Notes under the pieces: generated by a model | What the model was told of the DNA's origin: nothing | Seen by the model: only the letters and a program-made list of their open reading frames with translations | Database searches by the model: none | DNA from: Streptomyces sp. R44 | GTDB taxonomy: Bacteria > Actinomycetota > Actinomycetes > Streptomycetales > Streptomycetaceae | Direction of reading: 5' to 3' | NCBI RefSeq assembly: GCF_041053105.1 | Contig: NZ_CP163444.1 | Location: 5,952,001-6,016,000 of the forward strand | Length of the DNA: 64,000 bases | Program-made: the position numbers and the translations under genes | Shown: positions 18,495 to 30,177 of the stretch, one piece after another | Layout: each line of letters begins with the position of its first letter | Numbering within the stretch: the first letter of the stretch is position 1

Positions 18495-19681
18495 GCGACA
18501 ACAAGAGCACTGAGCCCCTGCTCAAGGTCACCGGCCTGCAGAAGCACTTCCCCATCCGGAAGGGCCTGCTCCAGCGCCAGACCGGTGCGGTCAAGGCGGT
18601 CGACGGGCTCGACTTCGAGGTCTACCCCGGTGAGACCCTCGGCGTCGTCGGCGAGTCCGGCTGCGGCAAGTCGACGATGGGCCGGCTCATCACCCGGCTC
18701 CTCGAACCGACCGGCGGCACCGTCGAGTTCCAGGGCACGGACATCTCCCACCTCGGCGTGGCGAAGATGCGTCCGCTGCGCCGGGACGTCCAGATGATCT
18801 TCCAGGACCCGTACGGCTCGCTGAACCCGCGCCACACGGTCGGCTCGATCGTCTCGGCCCCCTTCCGGCTCCAGGGCGTCGAGCCCGAGGGCGGCGTGAA
18901 GAAGGAGGTCCAGCGTCTGCTGGGCCTGGTCGGCCTGAACCCGGAGCACTACAACCGCTACCCGCACGAGTTCTCCGGCGGCCAGCGCCAGCGCATCGGC
19001 ATCGCCCGCGCCCTGGCCCTGAAGCCGAAGCTGGTCGTCGCGGACGAGCCCGTCTCGGCCCTGGACGTCTCCATCCAGGCGCAGGTGGTGAACCTCCTGG
19101 ACGACCTCCAGGAGGAGCTGGGCCTCACCTATGTGTTCATCGCCCACGACCTGTCGGTCGTCCGGCACGTCTCGGACCGCATCGCGGTGATGTACCTGGG
19201 CAAGATCGTGGAGCTCGCGGACCGCAAGTCCCTCTACGAGGCCCCGATGCACCCGTACACCAAGGCCCTGATGTCCGCGGTGCCGGTCCCGGACCCGCGG
19301 CGCCGGGGCGTGAAGAGCGAGCGCATCCTGCTCAAGGGGGACGTGCCCTCGCCGATCGCCCCGCCGGCGGGCTGCCGCTTCCACACCCGCTGCTGGAAGG
19401 CCACGGAGCTGTGCAAGACCCAGGAGCCCCCGCTCCTGGAACTCCGGCCGGGCCAGCGGGTGGCCTGCCACCACCCGGAGAACGCGGAGGGAATGACGAT
19501 CCCGGCGGCCCGCGAGTCCGTGGACGTCACGATCACGAAGGCCCCGGAGCCGAAGGCCCCGGAGGCCGCGGAGGAGCCGGAGCCCGAGGACGCCCCGTCG
19601 GCTCCGGAGGAGGCTTCGGAGGCGGCCCCGGAGGCGGCCCCGGCCGAGCCGGCCGCGAAGGACGACACGTCCGGGGAGTAG
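18491..19681 (+). CDS. Oligopeptide ABC transporter ATP-binding protein, OppF/DppF type, with acidic C-terminal tail
   Basis: 396 residues from GTG 18491, which overlaps the previous stop (GTGA). Walker [16 protein letters not shown]-loop [17 protein letters not shown], signature [17 protein letters not shown], Walker [13 protein letters not shown] and switch [11 protein letters not shown] are intact. A cysteine pair [10 protein letters not shown] follows in the C-terminal domain. After about residue 340 an unusual 55-residue tail of Ala, Pro and Glu ([20 protein letters not shown] and so on) extends beyond the usual family end. It is likely disordered and its role is unknown. A 19-bp-stem terminator closes the operon. 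Confidence 0.95.
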   Translation: MSDNKSTEPLLKVTGLQKHFPIRKGLLQRQTGAVKAVDGLDFEVYPGETLGVVGESGCGKSTMGRLITRLLEPTGGTVEFQGTDISHLGVAKMRPLRRDVQMIFQDPYGSLNPRHTVGSIVSAPFRLQGVEPEGGVKKEVQRLLGLVGLNPEHYNRYPHEFSGGQRQRIGIARALALKPKLVVADEPVSALDVSIQAQVVNLLDDLQEELGLTYVFIAHDLSVVRHVSDRIAVMYLGKIVELADRKSLYEAPMHPYTKALMSAVPVPDPRRRGVKSERILLKGDVPSPIAPPAGCRFHTRCWKATELCKTQEPPLLELRPGQRVACHHPENAEGMTIPAARESVDVTITKAPEPKAPEAAEEPEPEDAPSAPEEASEAAPEAAPAEPAAKDDTSGE

Positions 19682-19689
19682 TGATCCCC

Positions 19690-19731
19690 GGCGGAGGCCC
19701 CCGGCACGGGAACGTGCCGGGGGCCTCCGCC
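19690..19731 (+). terminator. 19-bp-stem terminator closing the peptide-transport operon
   Basis: Perfect 19-base arms at 19690-19708 and 19713-19731 with the tetraloop GGAA, nine bases after the last ATPase gene. Confidence 0.9.
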
Positions 19732-19749
19732 GTCCGCGGTACCGGGACA

Positions 19750-20436
19750 ATGGGGCGCGTGCTCCACGAATTGTTCACCCCCTCCGTTCAACACGCCCTC
19801 GACCTCGTCGGCATCTTCGTCTTCGCCATCTCCGGCGCCCTCCTCGCCGTCCGCAAGAACTTCGACGTCTTCGGCATCGCCGTCCTCGCCGAGGTCACGG
19901 CCCTCGGCGGCGGTCTCTTCCGCGACCTGATCATCGGCGCCGTGCCCCCCGCCGCCTTCACCGATCTCGGCTACTTCCTGATGCCGCTGATCGCGACGGC
20001 CTTCGTCTTCTTCCTCCACCCGGAGGTCGAGCGCACCCAGACCGCGGTGAACGTCTTCGACGCGGCCGGCCTGGGCCTGTTCTGTGTCACCGGCACGACC
20101 AAGGCCTACGACTACGGGCTCGGCCTCACCTCCTCCGCCGCGCTCGGCCTCGCCACGGCCGTGGGCGGCGGCGTGCTGCGCGACGTCCTGGCCAACGAGG
20201 TGCCGTCGCTGCTGCGCTGGGACCGGGACCTGTACGCCGTCCCGGCGATCGTGGGCGCGACGATGGTCGTGCTCTGCATCCGGTTCGACGTCCTCAACGC
20301 GTTCACCAGCGGCGCCGCCGTGCTCACCGCCTTCGCGCTCCGGCTGCTCGCGATGCGCTACCACTGGCGCGCGCCGCGCGCCTGGAACCGCCGCTCGTCC
20401 GCGACCGAGGAACCGGAAAAAGCTACCGCTCAGTAG
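19750..20436 (+). CDS. TRIC-type cation channel family protein (YadS/UPF0126-like)
   Basis: 228 residues from ATG 19750; GTG 19759 is an alternative. It has about seven membrane segments built from two homologous halves, each with the family motif GGG-x-x-RD: TALGGGLFRDLIIGAVPP and TAVGGGVLRDVLANEVPS. Prokaryotic homologues of the TRIC channels form trimeric, potassium-permeable channels, though the physiological role of most is unknown. The C-terminal 25 residues are hydrophilic. It starts directly after the transporter terminator and is followed 23 bases later by a thioesterase gene. Confidence 0.88.
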   Translation: MGRVLHELFTPSVQHALDLVGIFVFAISGALLAVRKNFDVFGIAVLAEVTALGGGLFRDLIIGAVPPAAFTDLGYFLMPLIATAFVFFLHPEVERTQTAVNVFDAAGLGLFCVTGTTKAYDYGLGLTSSAALGLATAVGGGVLRDVLANEVPSLLRWDRDLYAVPAIVGATMVVLCIRFDVLNAFTSGAAVLTAFALRLLAMRYHWRAPRAWNRRSSATEEPEKATAQ

Positions 20437-20459
20437 CTACCTGCGGTACCGTCGAAAGC

Positions 20460-21305
20460 ATGAGCACGAGCACGGAAACCGCCGTCACGAGCGAGTTCGA
20501 CCGCGACACCGCCGTCACCCTCCGGGAACCCGGCGTCTACGACGCCGAGCTCTCCGCCGGCTGGACGATCATCCGCGCCGTCAACGGCGGCTACCTCCTC
20601 GCGCTGCTCGGCCGCGCCCTCGGCGACCACCTTCCGCATCCGGACCCGTTCACGATCTCGGCGCACTACCTCACGCCGTCCGAGCCGGGCCCCGCGGTGA
20701 TCCGGACGCAGACCGTGCGCACGGGCCGGACCCTCTCCACCGGTCAGGCCTCGCTCTTCCAGTACGCCGAGGACGGCACCGAGGTCGAGCGCATCCGGGT
20801 CCTCGCCTCGTACGGAGACCTCGACGCCCTCCCGGACGACGTGCGCACCACGGCGACGCCCCCGGCGATGGCGGCGATCGAGAACTGCTTCAGTGCCGCG
20901 GACAACCCGGCCCCGAGGATCCCCGGCTCTTCGGCCATCGCCGACCGGCTCGACCTCCGCCTCGACCCGGCCTGCGTGGGCTGGGCGATCGGCGCGCCCT
21001 CGGGCAAGGGCGAGATGCGCGCGTGGTTCGGTCTGGCCGACGGCCGCGAGCCCGACGCGCTGTCCGTGCTGCTCGCGGTCGACGCCCTGCCGCCGACCTC
21101 CTTCGAGCTCGGCCTCAAGGGCTGGACGCCCACGGTGGAGCTCACCACGCACGTCCGCTGCCGCCCGGCGCCGGGCCCGCTGCGGGTCTCGATCACGACG
21201 CGGAACCTGGCGGGCGGCTTCCTGGAGGAGGACGCGGAGGTCTGGGACAGCGCGAACCGCCTGGTAGCCCAATCCCGCCAACTCGCCCGCGCGCCGCGCG
21301 ACTGA
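20460..21305 (+). CDS. Acyl-CoA thioesterase family protein, double hotdog fold
   Basis: 281 residues from ATG 20460. The N-terminal hotdog is marked by AGWTIIRAVNGGYLLALLGRAL and by HPDPFTISAHYLTPSEPGPA, and a second hotdog half by PTVELTTHVRCRPAPGPLRV. This is the layout of TesB-like and 4HBT_3 thioesterases found in actinobacteria, which hydrolyse acyl-CoA esters. The substrate is not predictable. It is probably in the same transcript as the upstream TRIC-type gene, or it has its own promoter in the 23-base gap, where short imperfect repeats of agctac occur. Confidence 0.85.
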   Translation: MSTSTETAVTSEFDRDTAVTLREPGVYDAELSAGWTIIRAVNGGYLLALLGRALGDHLPHPDPFTISAHYLTPSEPGPAVIRTQTVRTGRTLSTGQASLFQYAEDGTEVERIRVLASYGDLDALPDDVRTTATPPAMAAIENCFSAADNPAPRIPGSSAIADRLDLRLDPACVGWAIGAPSGKGEMRAWFGLADGREPDALSVLLAVDALPPTSFELGLKGWTPTVELTTHVRCRPAPGPLRVSITTRNLAGGFLEEDAEVWDSANRLVAQSRQLARAPRD

Positions 21306-21443
21306 ACCCGCCGCCCCGCCCGCGCCCGGCTGGGCGGTGCCCCCGCGCCGTGCGGTCCCGCGCCTGATCGGGCGGTGCCCCCGGCCCGGGGCTTCGCCCG
21401 CGCCGCGCGCACCCGCACTCGGGTGGGCGGCGCCCACCCGCCG

Positions 21444-21482
21444 TGTGGGCAATCGTCCCGCAGGGCGGGACGGGTGGGCACA
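21444..21482 (+). repeat. REP-like intergenic element, copy A
   Basis: Starts with tgtgggca and ends with gggtgggcaca. The inner stem is cgtcccgc (21454-21461) and gcgggacg (21465-21472) with a three-base loop. It has the same design as the inverted copy at 21602-21650. Confidence 0.65.
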
Positions 21483-21601
21483 CGGGACGGCGCGCCCAGC
21501 GGCGCCTCCGCGTTCCGCGCCCTGACCCGCACCCCGAGCGGCGGCGCACCACGCGGTGCGGGTCCAGGCTCGGGAGCCTCTGGCGCCGGCAAGGGCGCCG
21601 T

Positions 21602-21650
21602 CCGTTGTGCCCACCCGTTCCGCCCCTTGCGGAACGCCTGCCCACAACGG
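21602..21650 (-). repeat. REP-like intergenic element, copy B, inverted relative to copy A
   Basis: Read on the minus strand it starts ttgtgggcaggcgttccgc and ends gggtgggcacaacgg. Its inner stem is cgttccgc/gcggaacg with compensatory changes relative to copy A, so base pairing and not the exact sequence is kept. Confidence 0.65.
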
Positions 21651-21745
21651 GGTGGGGACCGCCGCGGCCGAGAACCGCCCTTCGGTCCGGCCGGAACAGG
21701 CCAGGCGCCGGGCGCCGCCGGACGGGCTCGTAGAATCGACCCACC

Positions 21746-22909
21746 ATGGCTTACCTCGACCACGCCGCGACCACGCCCATGCTCCCCGAGGCGATCGAGG
21801 CGATGACCGCCCAGCTCGCCGTCACGGGCAACGCCTCCTCCCTGCACGCCGCCGGACGGCGCGCCCGGCGGACCGTCGAGGAGGGGCGCGAGACGCTCGC
21901 CGCCGCGCTCGGCGCGCGGCCGAGCGAGGTCGTCTTCACCTCCGGCGGCACGGAGGCCGACAACCTCGCCGTGAAGGGCCTGTACTGGTCCCGCCGCGAC
22001 GCCGACCCCCGCCGCACCCGCGTCCTGGCCAGCCCGGTCGAGCACCACGCCGTCCTCGACGCCGTCGACTGGCTCGCCACCCACGAGGGCGCCCAGGTCG
22101 AGTACCTGCCCGTGGACCACCACGGCCGCGTCCACCCGGACGCGCTCCGCGAGGCGATCGCCCGCGACCCGGAATCCGTCGCCCTGGCCACCGTCATGTG
22201 GGCGAACAACGAGATCGGCACCCTCATGCCGGTCCGTGAACTCGCCGACGTCGCCGCCGAGTTCGGCGTACCCCTGCATGCCGACGCCGTCCAGGCCGTC
22301 GGTCAGGTCCCGGTCGACTTCGCCGCCTCCGGCCTCGCCGCGATGACGGTCTCCGGCCACAAGATCGGCGGCCCCTACGGCATCGGCGCCCTGCTCCTGG
22401 GCCGCGAGTACACCCCCGTACCCGTCCTGCACGGCGGCGGCCAGGAGCGGCACGTCCGCTCCGGCACCCTCGACGTGCCGGCCGTCGCCGCATTCGCCGT
22501 CGCCGCCCGGCTCGCCGCCGAGCGCCAGGAGGAGTTCGCCCGCGAGGTCGGCGCCCTGCGCGACGAACTCGTCACCACCGTCCGGACGCTCGTCCCCGAC
22601 GCGATCCTCGGCGGCGACCCCGTCGACCGGCTGCCCGCCAACGCCCACTTCACCTTCCCCGGCTGCGAGGGCGACTCCCTGCTCCTGCTGCTCGACGCGG
22701 CCGGCATCGCCTGCTCCACCGGCTCCGCCTGCACCGCCGGCATCGCCCAGCCCAGCCACGTCCTGCTCGCCACCGGCACCGACCCGGACCTGGCCCGCGG
22801 CACCCTGCGCTTCTCGCTCGGCCACACCTCCAACGAGGAGGACGTGGCGGCGGTGGCCGGGGCCATCGGCCCGGCCGTCGAGCGCGCCAGGACCGCCGGC
22901 CTCAGCTGA
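21746..22909 (+). CDS. Cysteine desulfurase (NifS/IscS-like)
   Basis: 387 residues from ATG 21746. It is a PLP enzyme that removes sulfur from L-cysteine, forming alanine and a protein-bound persulfide. The N-terminus YLDHAATTP, the lysine motif [12 protein letters not shown] and the persulfide cysteine in STGSACTAG are present. The cysteine loop is of the long IscS/NifS type (class I). The tRNA thiolase gene mnmA lies 0.7 kb downstream on the same strand, so it probably supplies sulfur for 2-thiouridine, and perhaps Fe-S clusters. Its last eight bases overlap the convergent amidase gene. Confidence 0.95.
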   Translation: MAYLDHAATTPMLPEAIEAMTAQLAVTGNASSLHAAGRRARRTVEEGRETLAAALGARPSEVVFTSGGTEADNLAVKGLYWSRRDADPRRTRVLASPVEHHAVLDAVDWLATHEGAQVEYLPVDHHGRVHPDALREAIARDPESVALATVMWANNEIGTLMPVRELADVAAEFGVPLHADAVQAVGQVPVDFAASGLAAMTVSGHKIGGPYGIGALLLGREYTPVPVLHGGGQERHVRSGTLDVPAVAAFAVAARLAAERQEEFAREVGALRDELVTTVRTLVPDAILGGDPVDRLPANAHFTFPGCEGDSLLLLLDAAGIACSTGSACTAGIAQPSHVLLATGTDPDLARGTLRFSLGHTSNEEDVAAVAGAIGPAVERARTAGLS

Positions 22910-23594
22910 GCCGGGAGCGCGCCTTCCGCACCAGCGCCATGTACCGCTCCCAGTCCCAGTGCGGGCCGGGATCGGTGTGGTCGGTGCCCTCCACCTCGAC
23001 GTGCCCGATGATGTGCTCCCGGTCCACGGGTATCCCGTACCGGGCGCATATGTCGGCCGCGAGCCGCGCCGAGCCCTCGTACATCGCCGCCGTGAAGTCC
23101 TGCGGCCGGTCGACGAAGCCCTCGTGCTCGATGCCGATGCTCCGCTCGTTCATGTCGCGGTTCCCGGCGTGGAAGGCCACGTCGAGCTCCCGGATCATCT
23201 GCGCCACATGACCGTCCTTGCGGACCACGTAGTGCGCGGCGGCCCCGTGCGCCGGGTCCTTGAAGACCTTCAGGGCGGAGGCGTAGCTGCCCTGGACGAC
23301 ATGGATCACGATCCGGTCGATCGTGTAGTCGTCCGGCCGGTCGGCGCGCCGCCAGTTCGCCCGCGCCGCCGACGTCCACTGGGCGCCCTTGTGGTCCAGC
23401 TCCCCCTCGACCCGCTTCTTCTCCATCCCCGGCAGCCGCCACCACAGCCGCCCCAGCTCGTCCCTGGCCAGCGCGACCGTGCCCACCGCGGCGGCCGCGC
23501 CGCCGATCAGGACGGCCCGCCGCCCCACCCGCCGGCCGTCCGCCCCGCTCCCCGTGCCCTTCGACTTGCTCCCCATGCCCGGGAGAACGCTCAC
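22902..23594 (-). CDS. Exported N-acetylmuramoyl-L-alanine amidase (Amidase_2/PGRP type), Tat signal
   Basis: 230 residues from GTG 23594, or ATG 23576. The signal has twin arginines before a hydrophobic stretch ([20 protein letters not shown]), so Tat export is likely. The zinc amidase domain has its first ligand in [12 protein letters not shown], the second His in IGHVEVEG and the third-ligand Asp region [16 protein letters not shown] carries the usual Glu. The enzyme cleaves the bond between muramic acid and the stem peptide in peptidoglycan. It is divergent from mnmA with a 43-base gap and overlaps the desulfurase end by eight bases. Confidence 0.92.
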   Translation of the reverse strand: MSVLPGMGSKSKGTGSGADGRRVGRRAVLIGGAAAAVGTVALARDELGRLWWRLPGMEKKRVEGELDHKGAQWTSAARANWRRADRPDDYTIDRIVIHVVQGSYASALKVFKDPAHGAAAHYVVRKDGHVAQMIRELDVAFHAGNRDMNERSIGIEHEGFVDRPQDFTAAMYEGSARLAADICARYGIPVDREHIIGHVEVEGTDHTDPGPHWDWERYMALVRKARSRLS

Positions 23595-23637
23595 TACCGC
23601 GACCGCGGTTCCCGGCGCCCCGTACCCTGGTAGCGCT

Positions 23638-24783
23638 ATGACTCAGACTCCGCCCCAGCGCCCCCACGCCCGCCCCCTCCGGGTACTTGCCGCCATGTCC
23701 GGCGGAGTGGACTCCGCCGTCGCCGCCGCCCGCGCGGCCGAAGCCGGTCACGACGTCACCGGCGTGCACCTGGCCCTCTCCGCGAACCCGCAGTCGTTCC
23801 GTACCGGAGCGCGCGGCTGCTGCACGATCGAGGACTCGCGCGACGCGCGCCGGGCGGCCGACGTCATCGGCATCCCGTTCTACGTGTGGGACCTCGCCGA
23901 GCGGTTCCGCGAGGACGTCGTCGACGACTTCGTCGCCGAGTACGAGGCGGGCCGCACCCCCAACCCCTGCCTGCGCTGCAACGAGAAGATCAAGTTCGCC
24001 GCGCTCCTCGACAAGGCGCTCGCCCTCGGCTTCGACGCGGTCTGCACCGGCCACTACGCCACCGTCGTCCTGAACGAGGACGGCACCCGCGAGCTGCACC
24101 GGGCCTCCGACATGGCGAAGGACCAGTCGTACGTGCTCGGCGTGCTCGACGAGAAGCAGCTCGCGCACGCGATGTTCCCGCTCGGCGACACCCTCACCAC
24201 CAAGGACGAGATCCGGGCGGAGGCCGAGCGGCGCGGGCTCGCGGTCGCGAAGAAGCCCGACAGCCACGACATCTGCTTCATCGCCGACGGCGACACCCAG
24301 GGCTTCCTCGCCTCCCGCCTGGGCAAGGCGGAGGGCGACATCGTCGACGAGTCGGGCACGAAGATCGGCAGCCACGAGGGCGCGTACGGCTTCACCATCG
24401 GCCAGCGCAAGGGCCTGCGGATCGGCCACCCGGCCGCGGACGGCAAGCCCCGCTACGTCCTCGACATCTCGCCCGTGAACAACACGGTCACCGTCGGCCC
24501 CGCCGAGGCCCTCGACGTCACCGCCCTCACCGCGATCAAGCCCCGCTGGTGCGGCACCGCCCCCGAGGGCCCGGGCCGCTACACCGCCCAGCTCCGCGCC
24601 CACGGCGGCGAGACGCCGGTGAGCGCGGCGATGGAGGACGGCGAGCTGAAGGTCGCCTTCGAGGAACCCGTCCGCGGCGTGGCCCCCGGCCAGGCGATCG
24701 TCCTGTACGACGGCACGCGCGTGGTGGGCTCGGCGACGATCGCGTCGACGACCCGGCGCACGGCCGAAGCGGCCACCGCCTAG
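23638..24783 (+). CDS. mnmA: tRNA 2-thiouridine(34) synthase MnmA
   Basis: 381 residues from ATG 23638. It thiolates U34 of tRNAs for Lys, Glu and Gln, using ATP and a persulfide relayed from a cysteine desulfurase. The PP-loop reads [14 protein letters not shown]. The two catalytic cysteines are in [13 protein letters not shown] and [15 protein letters not shown] and DQSYVL are tRNA-binding landmarks. The C-terminal beta domain holds the GQRKGL motif. The cysteine desulfurase upstream fits as sulfur donor. Its stop codon shares three bases with the stop of the convergent hydrolase gene (CTAG at 24780-24783). Confidence 0.97.
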   Translation: MTQTPPQRPHARPLRVLAAMSGGVDSAVAAARAAEAGHDVTGVHLALSANPQSFRTGARGCCTIEDSRDARRAADVIGIPFYVWDLAERFREDVVDDFVAEYEAGRTPNPCLRCNEKIKFAALLDKALALGFDAVCTGHYATVVLNEDGTRELHRASDMAKDQSYVLGVLDEKQLAHAMFPLGDTLTTKDEIRAEAERRGLAVAKKPDSHDICFIADGDTQGFLASRLGKAEGDIVDESGTKIGSHEGAYGFTIGQRKGLRIGHPAADGKPRYVLDISPVNNTVTVGPAEALDVTALTAIKPRWCGTAPEGPGRYTAQLRAHGGETPVSAAMEDGELKVAFEEPVRGVAPGQAIVLYDGTRVVGSATIASTTRRTAEAATA

Positions 24784-25325
24784 GGGGCCGGCTCCTCCAG
24801 GAACTCCTCCAGGACCGGCGCCAGGACGTGCGGGGCCGCCTCGTGCGTCTGGCCCGTCAGGGTGCGGTGCCGGGCCCGGGGGAGCGCCGCCGCCAGGGCG
24901 CGTGCCGTGCTCCGCGTCACCGCCGGGCTCGCGCCCCCGTCGACCACGAGCACGCGCGCGTGGACCGCCGCCACGAGCCCGTCCGCGAGCGGCTCCGGCT
25001 CGTACACCGACAGCGCGCCCACCGGGAGCCCGGCCGCCGCCCCCGCGAGCGCAAGGACGCCACCCGTCTCCGTGGCGTGCACGGCCGCGCCCGGCCCGGC
25101 CACCTCCAGGACGGCCGCCAGGTCCTCGATCTCCCGCTCCACCGGGGCGGGCCCGCGCCGCTGGTACGTCACGACGGAGAAGCGCCGGGCGAGCAGCCCG
25201 GCGAGCGCCCGCCCGCTCCCCTCGGCGCCGCCGACCAGCACGACGGCCCGCCCGCGTCCGTGCCGCTCGTACGCGATCTCCGTACCGTCCCGCGACACGA
25301 CCCGGCCCCTGCTCATCTCGTCCAT
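24780..25325 (-). CDS. Short alpha/beta-hydrolase-like protein lacking the nucleophile serine
   Basis: 181 residues, about 80 shorter than a typical alpha/beta hydrolase. The N-terminus ([21 protein letters not shown]) and the end ([21 protein letters not shown], with the usual final His) are those of the fold. The central nucleophile elbow GxSxG is replaced by [11 protein letters not shown], so the serine is missing, and the cap domain is absent. It may be a non-catalytic or degenerate member, or a binding protein. Start ATG 25325 or 25316. It is divergent from the LOG-like gene. Confidence 0.8.
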   Translation of the reverse strand: MDEMSRGRVVSRDGTEIAYERHGRGRAVVLVGGAEGSGRALAGLLARRFSVVTYQRRGPAPVEREIEDLAAVLEVAGPGAAVHATETGGVLALAGAAAGLPVGALSVYEPEPLADGLVAAVHARVLVVDGGASPAVTRSTARALAAALPRARHRTLTGQTHEAAPHVLAPVLEEFLEEPAP

Positions 25326-25402
25326 GGCAGGGCAGACCGGGGCCGGCGCCGGAACTCATCGCCGCCCGCCGGACTTTTTCCGCGACCGCCTACGGTGGGC
25401 CC

Positions 25403-25942
25403 ATGAACATCTGCGTCTTCCTCTCCGCCGCCGACCTCGACGAGCGGTACACGGCCGCCGCACGCGACTTCGCCACCCGTCTCGGCAAGGCCGGCCACAC
25501 CCTCGTCTGGGGCGGCTCCGACACCGGCCTCATGAAGGTCGTCGCGGACGGGGTCCAGGACGCGGGCGGCCGCCTCGTCGGCGTCTCCGTCGACTTCCTC
25601 GCCCACAAGGCCCGCCCGAACGCCGACGAGATGGTCGTCGCCGGGGACCTGGCCGAGCGCAAGGCGCTGCTCCTCGCCAAGTCGGACGCGATCGTGGTCA
25701 TGGTCGGCGGCACGGGCACCCTCGACGAGGCCACCGAGATCCTGGAGCTGAAGAAGCACGGCAAGCACTCCAAGCCGGTCGTCCTCCTCAACACGGCCGG
25801 CTTCTACGACGGCCTGAAGGCCCAGTTCCACCGCATGGAGGCCGAGGGCTTCCTGCCCCGCCCCCTCACCGAGCTCGTTTTCTTCGCGGACGACGGCCCG
25901 ACGGCCCTCGCCCACCTGGAGGCGGAGATCGCCTCCCGCTGA
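25403..25942 (+). CDS. LOG-like (TIGR00730/Rossmann) family protein, possible cytokinin-riboside monophosphate hydrolase relative
   Basis: 179 residues from ATG 25403. The nucleotide-binding fold has VWGGSDTGLMKVVADG near residue 36 and VMVGGTGTLDEATEI near residue 100. In true LOG phosphoribohydrolases the second motif is PGGxGTxxE; here Pro is replaced by Val while GGxGTxxE is kept, so activity is plausible but not certain. Homologues cleave N6-modified AMP or related nucleotides. No neighbour clarifies the pathway. It is separated by only a short gap from the SDR gene. Confidence 0.85.
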   Translation: MNICVFLSAADLDERYTAAARDFATRLGKAGHTLVWGGSDTGLMKVVADGVQDAGGRLVGVSVDFLAHKARPNADEMVVAGDLAERKALLLAKSDAIVVMVGGTGTLDEATEILELKKHGKHSKPVVLLNTAGFYDGLKAQFHRMEAEGFLPRPLTELVFFADDGPTALAHLEAEIASR

Positions 25943-25958
25943 TGCGAGCATGGGGGCC

Positions 25959-26648
25959 ATGGCAACTCATGTGATCACCGGAGCCGGTTCCGGCATCGGC
26001 GCGGCCGTCGCGCGCCGCCTTCACGCGCGCGGGGACGAACTCGTGCTCCACGCGCGCGACGCGGGGCGCGCCAAGGAGCTCGCCGCGCAGTTCCCCGGCG
26101 CGCGGACGCTCGTCGGGGACCTCGCCGACCCGGACCGGCTGTCCTGGGCCTTCTCCCACCAGAGCCTCCCGGACCGGGTGGACAGCCTGCTGCACATCGC
26201 GGGCGTCGTCGACCTCGGCCCGATCGGGGAGCTCACCCCGAAGACCTGGCACCACCAGCTGAACGTCAACCTGGTCGCCCCGGCCGAGCTGACCCGCCAC
26301 TTCCTGCCCCAGCTGCGGGTCTCCCAGGGCCACGTCGTCTTCGTGAACTCCGGCGCCGGACTCAACGCGCACGCCGAGTGGGCCGCGTACGCCGCCTCCA
26401 AGCACGGCCTCAAGGCCCTCGCGGACTCCCTGCGCCACGAGGAGCACGCCAACGGGGTACGGGTGACCTCGGTCTACCCGGGCCGCACCGCCAGCCCCAT
26501 GCAGGCGAAGGTCCACCAGCAGGAGGGCAAGGAGTACGACCCGTCCCGCTGGATCGACCCCGAGTCGGTCGCGACGGCGATCCTCACCGCGATCGACCTG
26601 CCGCGGGACGCGGAGATCAACGACCTCACCGTGCGCCCGGGGCGGTAG
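25959..26648 (+). CDS. Short-chain dehydrogenase/reductase (SDR)
   Basis: 229 residues from ATG 25959; an ATG at 25950 gives three more residues. The cofactor motif TGAGSGIGAAVARRL is at the N-terminus and LHIAGVVDLG matches the NNAG-type region. The catalytic Ser is in VFVNSGAG and the Tyr/Lys pair in AYAASKHGL. NADP preference is suggested by the Arg residues after the second strand (LHARDAGR). The substrate is unknown. Its stop is two bases before the GTG of the MetE-like gene, so the two are coupled, together with ligA. Confidence 0.92.
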   Translation: MATHVITGAGSGIGAAVARRLHARGDELVLHARDAGRAKELAAQFPGARTLVGDLADPDRLSWAFSHQSLPDRVDSLLHIAGVVDLGPIGELTPKTWHHQLNVNLVAPAELTRHFLPQLRVSQGHVVFVNSGAGLNAHAEWAAYAASKHGLKALADSLRHEEHANGVRVTSVYPGRTASPMQAKVHQQEGKEYDPSRWIDPESVATAILTAIDLPRDAEINDLTVRPGR

Positions 26649-26650
26649 AC

Positions 26651-27649
26651 GTGGAAGAGAACAGGCTGTGGGGTTCCGCCACCGGCGTCGGGTCCCTGCC
26701 CGGCGGCGACGCCCGTGAGGCCGCCAAGACCGCGACCGGGTCCTTCGAGGACTTCCCCTTCCTTCCGGAGCTGCCCGCGCGCGGCCCCGGCGCCGACATG
26801 ATCGGCCGGACGATCGGGATGCTCGTCGACCTGTACGCGCACGTGGAGCCGAGCGGCTGGCGGATCAGCGACCGGCCGTGCCGTGACACCAAGCGGGCGC
26901 GTTCCTGGCTGGGCGAGGACCTCGACGCCCTGGAGGAGTTCACCCAGGGGTACGAGGGCCCGCTCAAGGTCCAGGCCGTCGGCCCGTGGACGCTCGCCGC
27001 GGCCCTGGAGCTGCGCGGCGGCGAGGCCGCCCTCGGGGACGCGGGCGCGTGCAGGGATCTGGCCGGCTCGCTCGCCGAAGGCCTCCACACGCATCTCGCG
27101 GAGCTGAGGAAGCGCGTCCCGGGGGCCCGCCCGGTCCTCCAGCTCGACGAGCCCTCGCTCATCGCCGTACTGCGCGGGCAGATCCGTACCGCCAGCGGCT
27201 ACCGCACCCACCGGGCGGTCGACCGGCAGGTCGTGGAGAGCGCCCTGAGGGACGTGATGGCCGTCCACGACGGCCCGGTGATCGTCCACTCCTGCGCTCC
27301 CGACGTGCCGTTCGCGCTGCTGCGGCGGGCCGGGGCGGCGGGCATCTCGTTCGATTTCTCGCTCCTCACCGAACGTGACGAGGAGCCGATCGGCGAGGCC
27401 GTGGAGGCCGGGACGAAGCTCTTCGCCGGTGTGGTGCCGTCCACCGACACGGCATTGTCGGACCCGGGCGGTAGCGTCATGGGTGTCAGGACGCTGTGGC
27501 GCAGGCTGGGGCTGAATCCGGGGACTCTCGCGGAGTCCGTCGTGGTCACGCCCTCGTGCGGGCTCGCGGGTGCTTCGCCCGCCTATGCCCGGGCGGCGCT
27601 CGCCCACTGCGTCAGAGCGGCACGGTCGCTCGCGGACAACCCTGAGTAA
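26651..27649 (+). CDS. Cobalamin-independent methionine synthase (MetE) C-terminal-domain-like protein
   Basis: 332 residues from GTG 26651. It has one (beta/alpha)8 barrel like the catalytic half of MetE. The zinc-binding residues are visible as His and Cys in VIVHSCAPDV and a Cys near the end in VVTPSCGLAG. The N-terminus (GSATGVGSLPGGDAREA) is that of the archaeal/actinobacterial stand-alone MetE-like proteins. It lacks the N-terminal MetE half that binds polyglutamyl folate, so it may use another methyl donor. It lies 15 bases upstream of ligA and overlaps no other gene. Confidence 0.88.
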   Translation: MEENRLWGSATGVGSLPGGDAREAAKTATGSFEDFPFLPELPARGPGADMIGRTIGMLVDLYAHVEPSGWRISDRPCRDTKRARSWLGEDLDALEEFTQGYEGPLKVQAVGPWTLAAALELRGGEAALGDAGACRDLAGSLAEGLHTHLAELRKRVPGARPVLQLDEPSLIAVLRGQIRTASGYRTHRAVDRQVVESALRDVMAVHDGPVIVHSCAPDVPFALLRRAGAAGISFDFSLLTERDEEPIGEAVEAGTKLFAGVVPSTDTALSDPGGSVMGVRTLWRRLGLNPGTLAESVVVTPSCGLAGASPAYARAALAHCVRAARSLADNPE

Positions 27650-29845
<2,196 letters not shown>

Positions 29846-30177
29846 CCTCACGGGACCCTCCCGTCACCCCGCGGAAGCTCACCCGTTCGGCGCATATCAG
29901 ATCGTTACGGGTGGCCGGGTCGCATTCGGGCAAGAGAGGGAGAGCGCTGCCCGTCGGAGCCCTCGGCGGCCTAGTGTGGTGACCGTGCGTCCAGTCCTGC
30001 ACGCCCGCGCGAGGGCTCTGCCGGGTCATGGCGTCAGGACAACGGCACCGTGACTCCGGGACGGCCGCCCGACAGCGGCCGCGCGCCGGACGACGGACGG
30101 GGCCGGACGACGTACGGCCGCGGCCACCCGCGGCCCATCGCACACCGACGGCACCGCCGCCTGTGAGAGGGACGGGA
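29846..30177. other. Intergenic region between ligA and the GGDEF-EAL gene
   Basis: 332 bases. A short hairpin (acggga at 29850-29855, tcccgt at 29859-29864) follows ligA. An AT-richer patch at 29892-29912 is the likeliest promoter position. A sequence similar to the BldD operator TNAC-N5-GTNA, with one mismatch at the last position, lies at 29980-29992 (tgaccgtgcgtcc). An open frame from 30028 is Arg/Pro-rich and not convincing as coding sequence. Confidence 0.45.

Larger units (their letters stand above)
21306..21745. other. Non-coding region with repeat elements between the thioesterase and cysteine desulfurase genes
   Basis: 440 bases without a credible gene; frames here are low-complexity Arg/Pro/Ala. 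It is filled with short GC-rich inverted repeats, such as gtgggcggcgcccac near 21423-21437 and two larger REP-like units described separately. The promoter of the cysteine desulfurase gene should lie in the last 100 bases. Confidence 0.6.
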
